Assembly (NCBI GenBank): GCA_030620095.1
Contig: JAUTXW010003812.1
Span: 310,001-374,000 of the forward strand
Source of the DNA: Kuschelorhynchus macadamiae
Taxonomy: Eukaryota; Arthropoda; Insecta; Coleoptera; Curculionidae
DNA: 64,000 nucleotides
Direction of reading: 5' to 3'
Part shown: positions 59,144-64,000 of the stretch, one piece after another
How the letters are laid out: every line of letters starts with the position of its first letter
Position numbering within the stretch: the stretch's first letter is position 1
Translations under genes and position numbers: made by a program
Notes under the pieces: model-generated
Database searches by the model: none
Told to the model about the DNA's origin: nothing
What the model saw: only the letters and a program-made list of their open reading frames with translations

Positions 59144-60039
59144 TTATAAAAATAAAGACACTAGAGGAATTCTGGCGACTTAATTTAATTTTTAATGACA
59201 ATTATTGCAAAAATAGTGAAACAAATTAGGCAATAAAACATATCCTCAAATTGAATTAAAATTGTGTCTGGTATGTGGGAGGGATTGGAATATATAAGAA
59301 AGCCCTACACTGACAACAAATTTTCTATTTTTGTATTTGGGTCTCATGAACCTTTAAACCCAAACATTTTAAGTTTTGTTTCAATTCCAAACGATACCAT
59401 AATGCTGTGTAGAGTAGATTAAAAGTAACTTTTTTCCAATTTCATTACTTTTCAATGCAAAAAACTATTTGCTTTTCCTTGTAGAACAAATTTTTATTAT
59501 TTATTATAGCTTTAATGTGTTTTTTATTGACGTACCTGGTGCTAACCTAACGGGACGGATCCATCTACCCAATCCTAACTTAACCTTAACTTAAATGTCA
59601 TTAATTTATAAGTTTGGTAAAAAAAAAACTAAAAATATATATATATTAGAAAATCAGTAACAGTCTGACAACGTTGGCATGGAGGCGACGGTAGAGCGAA
59701 TAATCTTCAGAATAATAGCTTGTCATATGTCAAGTCAATCAAGTAGAAAATCCTATTATCTTTTCTGTAATTTTTATAAAAAAAAATACTTTTATTATGA
59801 ATAAAGGTAAATTTTCGCAAACAACGATAAAAAACGTACCTGAAGAGGGAGAATAAAGCAAGTTTTTTAGTGATTCTTTAATTTAAAAAAATCCAAGGTC
59901 AGCTATGTTTAAAAATCCCCAATTTTCGATAATCTTCCGAAAGAATATAAAAAATATGTAAAAATTCTGGGTTTATAACGATCATCTTCACCTAAAAAAA
60001 CATATTTTTGCGAAATAGGATTAACTATATTGCTAAAGA
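59144..60039. other. non-coding stretch
   Basis: AT-rich sequence between family A and the Merlin relic. No gene or RNA feature is recognised. Confidence 0.35.
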
Positions 60040-60765
60040 CATCGTTTGCCTAGCCTATATAGCTGGTACCACATAAAATAATCAACATGCTTCGGTAACA
60101 GCTTTGATTTCAATTCAATATGGACCAATAGCATTCGATATAATTTGTGTATATTCTAGTGTCAGACTCAACAACAAAATTTCGGGTATGGTTCACAGAG
60201 TTATGAATAAATGGTGAAACCTCAGCTAATGTATCGAGGCACTCATATGCTCGCCACTTATCAGTCCATATCTCACTTCCAGATAGAATATAGATATTTT
60301 AAAATTTGTTCCATAATTGAACTCTCAAATAAACCACCATACCTTTTTTTCAATTGCGTCAGCAATTCCTAATATCCACACTTGGGGCACAACCATCCAA
60401 CATTATATTTGCGCTTTGTTACAACTCTTTTATCGATTTGGATGACATACCCTGGTCCTCCCAAATAAAATGATTCAGGTTCTTGCAACAGCTTCCATGA
60501 CGAAATATCTCTAAAAAAGCGAAAATGCTGAACCACTGTTGACAATCTTACATATGAAAATCAGTATGCTACAGCTGCTGGTTTCAAACAACTCTAACAA
60601 TGCAATAAACCTAATACTTTCTTAACTGATTTGCATCCTCTACAAAGAAAATTATAGCCTAAAACGGCTTCACGTCGTGCTACAAACACACAATAGCGTC
60701 TGTAATGACTATTGGGCATCTTAAATTAGTTCTCACTAAACCCCATTGCTGCAGTTGAAGAATTG
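60040..60765 (-). pseudogene. Merlin (ISXO2/IS1016-type) transposase relic
   Basis: On the minus strand, in order and in changing frames: LQQWGLVRTNLRCP (N-terminal zinc-ribbon-like start), GGPGYVIQIDKRVV with the first Asp (codon at 60432-60434) followed by TKRKYNVG, then GSEIWTDKWRAYE with the second Asp (60260-60262), VNHTRNFVVESDT, and YIECYW with the Glu (60134-60136). Near the end it reads KHVDYFMWYQL. This order of motifs is that of Merlin DNA transposases, related to bacterial ISXO2/IS1016. Many stops and frame changes show it is dead. The terminal inverted repeats were not identified. Confidence 0.78.
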
Positions 60766-61300
60766 TCACTTTATCTTCATTAAACAAACATTCGTTTTAA
60801 CCAAACTGGAATTAATTTTCAAATATTGCAATTTAACATGTCTGCCTCGAAACCTGCGCGCGCACGTCAACTTCTGATCAAAACGTCGTAATCGAATTTC
60901 TGACGTCATCACTAAGGAAAAAGAATTACCAAGTTTCCGATATTATAATTTTGAAAAATTTGAATAAATATGAATGACCCACTATTATTTTGGTACAAAA
61001 CCACTGAGAATTGAGTGTTCTTCAAGTAGATATAAATGTCGCTTCAAAATACGTGTAGAGCTAAAGCGTTATATCACCCAAACATTATTTCTTAAAAATT
61101 CATGTTGAAAAGGGTGAACCCTTTCTAAATAAGGATTTTCATTATCATAATAGTGGGTATTTCTGAAGCTGAACATGCCTCGCCTGGTAAATGTATCTTG
61201 CTGGTAGATCTTGTGGTAACAAGAATTATTCTCGAACGAGGGTTAAGTGGTACCGACATAGATTTTCTTCTATGTCTTGTTTTAACGATCCAATATGATA
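60766..61300. other. non-coding stretch
   Basis: AT-rich. Overlapping frames on both strands near 61125-61420 run into the PLE-C terminus and have no motif of their own. Confidence 0.3.
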
Positions 61301-61364
61301 ATTCTTCGCTGTGTTTTTTAATTTGGGGTAGGGATCCAAAAAGAAAAGTCAGATATTCAAAAAA

Positions 61365-61403
61365 GTCTACGTTTCGCAATTTATTATTGCATCTTCAGGA
61401 CAC
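61365..61403 (-). ncRNA. hammerhead ribozyme-like motif of PLE-C, core conserved
   Basis: Minus strand: GTGTC, CTGAAGA (61392-61398), one extra T, GCAAT-AATAA-ATTGC (perfect 5-bp stem II), GAAAC, GTA (possible cleavage triplet) and GAC. GTC and GAC form a 3-bp stem I. ACGT within GAAACGTA is self-complementary, so two molecules could share stem III. It lies on the coding strand near the 3' end of PLE-C. Confidence 0.5.
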
Positions 61404-61939
61404 TAAAAGACATACATGAAACGATATTGCTCTACAAGACATCAACTCAATAAATAGTAAAGTAAACAAAATGCTATACTCACTATGAAAAATACAATAC
61501 TGACTGTCAAAATTTCAATCAAAAAGAAAATAGTGATTTTTTTTTTTGGAAATTATTACATACAAAAACACATAAATTACGATAAATACATAACTAAATA
61601 TTTTGATCTTTTTTAAACTGAAAAACAATGCACAATTAAATATTAAAAACTATGTACTTACATTCTAAGGATTTGACTTTTATAGTCATATAAAAAAATA
61701 CACGAACAACACATAGGTAAACAAAGTAAAAATCACATACATGGGTTGCAACAATAAAATGAAATACCACAAATAATTAAAACAATTCAACCTAGCTCGT
61801 TCAACGGCTGTTTGAGAATAGCAATATACCAAATATTCTTCCGTGTTATTAGAAAAAAAATAGTAATATGGTTTTTTACTTTTTTTGTGTATTGTAAATA
61901 GCCTGCAAATAATTTTAGCATACGGATATAGTTATTTGA

Positions 61940-62685
61940 TTTTATCAATTATATTGAAATATGCGGTACTGAGATTCTCTAAATCGGTTTTTTTATTAAC
62001 TGAATTTTTATTCTGTTATATATGTATCATTTCTGAGATTAATCTCTTTTTATAGTTAGTTTGGGTATCCAGTACAGATGGATTGTCAAAATCGAAACCA
62101 TATCCTGTATCTCTTTTATGTTCTACTAAAGCTGTTGGATTAGTTTTTAAAAGAAAATTCTTTTACTCATTTTCATGTTCTCTAATCCTGTCCTTGAGGT
62201 ACCTACCCGTTTGTCCAATATAACATTTCTGACATTGTAAACAAGGAATGTGATACACAACATTAGATTTTTGTTCCTTCTTTGTTTTTGTTTTGAGTTT
62301 GGAATAAAAGTGGGTTTTGAGTCTATTGTCACTTTTTAGTGCTATCTTAATGTTCTCATTATCTCTGGTAGTATAGTTCGAAACAACATTTCTTATTTTT
62401 TCTGATAACCTGTTGATATACGGAAGTTTACAATAAATATCGGTGGTGTTATTGTTTGTTATTGTTTTCACCTTTCCGATATTTTTACCCCAAAGAATCT
62501 TTTTGATTATTGAAAGAGGATAATTATTTTTAAGCAGCATAACTTTGATATATTGTAAGTTTTTAGAGTGGTATTTTTCCGAAGATAATGTTAGTGCTCG
62601 GCGTTTAAGAGTCTTAATGATATTAATTTTCTGCCTGAAAGGATGCTCAGATAAATAATTTAGAAAACGTTATGAAAATGTCGGT
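61940..62685 (-). pseudogene. PLE-C GIY-YIG endonuclease region, broken
   Basis: Minus strand: the frame is open from about 62680 (FRQKINIIKTLKRRALTLSS) through the 125-codon stretch 62540-62163. That stretch includes LPYINRLSEKIRNVVSNYTT and the endonuclease start NVVYHIPCLQCQKCYIGQTG with its Cys pair. An in-frame TAA follows EHENE at 62163-62165. The same frame then continues through NPTALVEHKRDTGYGFDFDN and SVLDTQTNYKKRLISEMIHI, another stop, and ends near 61940. The RT domain is absent. This would be the target-cutting nuclease of the element. Its sequence is clearly different from PLE-A and PLE-B. Confidence 0.85.
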
Positions 62686-62730
62686 TTATGATACCAGTCT
62701 GTTTCGATACACCCTCTCGCATTTTTAGTA

Positions 62731-62766
62731 TCCTGAAGATGCAATAATAAATTGCGAAACGTAGAC
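62731..62766 (+). ncRNA. hammerhead ribozyme-like motif, inverted PLE-C terminus
   Basis: Same motif as at 61365 in the opposite orientation: CTGAAGA (62733-62739), a perfect GCAAT/ATTGC stem and GAAACGTAGAC. The base pair change GTC to ATC before the core removes one stem I pair. Confidence 0.42.
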
Positions 62767-62830
62767 TTTTTTGAATATCTGACTTTTCTTTTTGGATCCC
62801 TACCCCAATTTAAAAAACACAGCGAAGAAT

Positions 62831-63834
62831 AGATTTTCTTGCTTTATAATTCTATGATTTGTAGACTGGACTATTTGTAGCTTAAGAAATATTATTTCGG
62901 GATCATCAAGTACTTGTTTCAAGATCATTGGCAACTCGAACTCAGACCTCCCCGTCCTGTTCTGATAAAATCCGCATATATCTTCCATAATGACGTTTAG
63001 GCTTGAAAGTCCCTATTTCTCCCAATCGCTCAAACAATTTTTGGAACAATCTGGAATTAGGTTGTGTTCGATAAGGATAAACTTCCAAATTCGGCAACTT
63101 AAGTTTCCGAGAGCATATACACCTATCATATCTCGCATATGTTAATTAGAAAAATCGTTGTGTATGTGGCATTTTTCTTTAATAAAGATATTTATAAAAT
63201 CGCCGTGTAAGAATTAACTTAAAGTCAAGTTAAACGTCTACCAATATATAATACCACACAATTTTAGTTATAATTTTTGGCCACAAATATCCTAAACGTT
63301 GTTCTTTTTTATGTTTTTAATCTCTAACTATCTTTGGCACAAATATATATACATTATTTTTAATAAATAAATTCCCTATTGTTCAGTACAATGCTTTATG
63401 CGACACCAAGCGCGACATCATAAAAGTTTTTAAATTTTGCTGTTTATAAGCAATTTGTATCGATAATTTCATATTCAGATACATCGAGAACGGTTGTTCG
63501 TAGCGACTTTTTTTAAGTATACCTTTTTTCATGTAAAAATGATAAAACTGATAGAATTGATATATAGTTATGAATTTTTTTAATGACTAAAAGCACATGT
63601 AGATGTCATCCCTACAGTAAGAGACAAACTACATCAAATTTCTATGTTATGTTATGTCAAAAAAAAACCTCTTTTTACAAATTTTTATTTAAATCTTAGA
63701 ATTAGTTTGAAAGTTATTCGCATGAAACAAAAATAAAAATGTAACTTTGACGTACTGTATTGACTTCCGTTCAGATCAACTTTCGGATTAGGCAATTTGC
63801 TGTTAAATTATGTACTATTATTTGTGGAACATCC
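62831..63834. other. non-coding stretch
   Basis: AT-rich; the frame at 62800-62988 (minus) overlaps the PLE-C terminus and has no recognised motif. It could hold a further degraded element at 62840-63000, where the base composition is less AT-rich. Confidence 0.3.
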
Positions 63835-63836
63835 TA

Positions 63837-63884
<48 letters not shown>

Positions 63885-63893
63885 TATATATGT
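63835..63893. repeat. (TA)n tract next to a PLE-A terminus
   Basis: About 59 bases of alternating T and A with small interruptions (TG at the start, one AA), directly before a PLE-A end. Confidence 0.95.
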
Positions 63894-64000
63894 GTTGATT
63901 TTTACTCCTTCACGGATGGAAAAATACAATGTGTCCTCACTCCGGGTGTACATCCGTTCACTACTGTTCGGAAAAGAACAGTTTTGCTGACGTTTCGCCA
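63894..64000 (-). mobile_element. PLE-A terminus running off the window
   Basis: The sequence is the complement of about 47866-47975: GTTGATTTTTACTCCTTCAC, CGGGTGTACATCCGTTCACT, AAAGAACAGTTTTGCTGACG and TTTCGCCA. It is the 3' end of a minus-strand PLE-A copy, or an inverted arm like that at 45309. The rest lies beyond 64000. Confidence 0.9.

Larger units (their letters stand above)
61301..62830 (-). mobile_element. Penelope-like element PLE-C, minus strand, bounded by inverted termini
   Basis: The coding part is on the minus strand between two inverted copies of a 108-bp terminus (61301-61408 and 62722-62830; two mismatches seen). The terminus contains ATTTGGGGTAGGGATCC and the hammerhead-like motif. 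Only the 3' part of the element is present; the reverse transcriptase is missing. As in PLE-A, the piece on the 5' side of the coding region is an inverted copy of the 3' end. Confidence 0.8.

Noticed and set aside
61125..61419. Two overlapping frames on opposite strands (84 and 88 codons)
   Set aside because: Both run through the PLE-C terminus and lack motifs.

Overview
The window is strongly AT-rich eukaryotic DNA, almost certainly from an insect. It holds insect-type transposable elements of many classes, short (CCTAA)n telomere-like runs and long (TA)n and (GA)n microsatellites, and no operons or bacterial signals. A beetle is possible but cannot be shown from the sequence alone. No complete host gene is present. 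Most of the space is non-coding sequence and broken mobile elements, as in an intergenic region or a very long intron.

Layout. 1-8500: a probable first exon of a THAP zinc-finger gene (minus strand, 1197-1295), an unrecognised exon-like open stretch (plus, 2550-2731), a perfect 487-bp (GA)n tract, two copies of a non-coding dispersed repeat called here family A, and a broken two-exon THAP gene (6115-7921). 8504-15860: one complete but dead BEL/Pao LTR retrotransposon with 5-bp target duplications, two LTRs, a damaged gag, an in-frame deletion that removes protease and most of the reverse transcriptase, an integrase with stops, and an env-like region. 16015-17430: a Penelope-like element (PLE-B) split by a 480-bp MITE flanked by TTAA. 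19175-21940: a family A fragment, a large inverted repeat and a tandem duplication. 25299-28222: a hAT relic and a full family A copy. 29305-32440: two 5'-truncated CR1/L2-like elements lying tail to tail. 33715-35322: a Penelope terminus relic and two Tc1-like fragments. 38445-43330: a family A copy and a LOA/I-type non-LTR element with RNase H. 43542-48021: a mariner-like relic, then the best-preserved coding region of the window, a Penelope-like ORF with RT and GIY-YIG endonuclease (PLE-A) flanked by a 580-bp inverted repeat and (TA)n. 48425-51270: a non-LTR C-terminal fragment and a second mariner-like fragment. 55130-55345: a second 3' end of the LOA-like family. 57483-59143: an inverted repeat, then a family A copy split by a nest of Penelope-type termini. 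60040-62830: a Merlin-like transposase relic and a third Penelope family (PLE-C). 63894-64000: another PLE-A terminus running off the window.

The most interesting thread is the Penelope termini. Several carry the conserved parts of a hammerhead ribozyme (CTGANGA, a short stem, GAAA, then GTC or GTA) with no loop on stem III, which would favour a dimeric ribozyme. The motif recurs in at least three Penelope families, in both orientations, and in a palindromic non-coding nest. The termini of PLE-A sit next to (TA)n tracts each time. Other points worth checking are the exon-like THAP sequence, the unclassified family A repeat with a terminal hairpin, and the in-frame gag/RNase H fusion in the BEL element.
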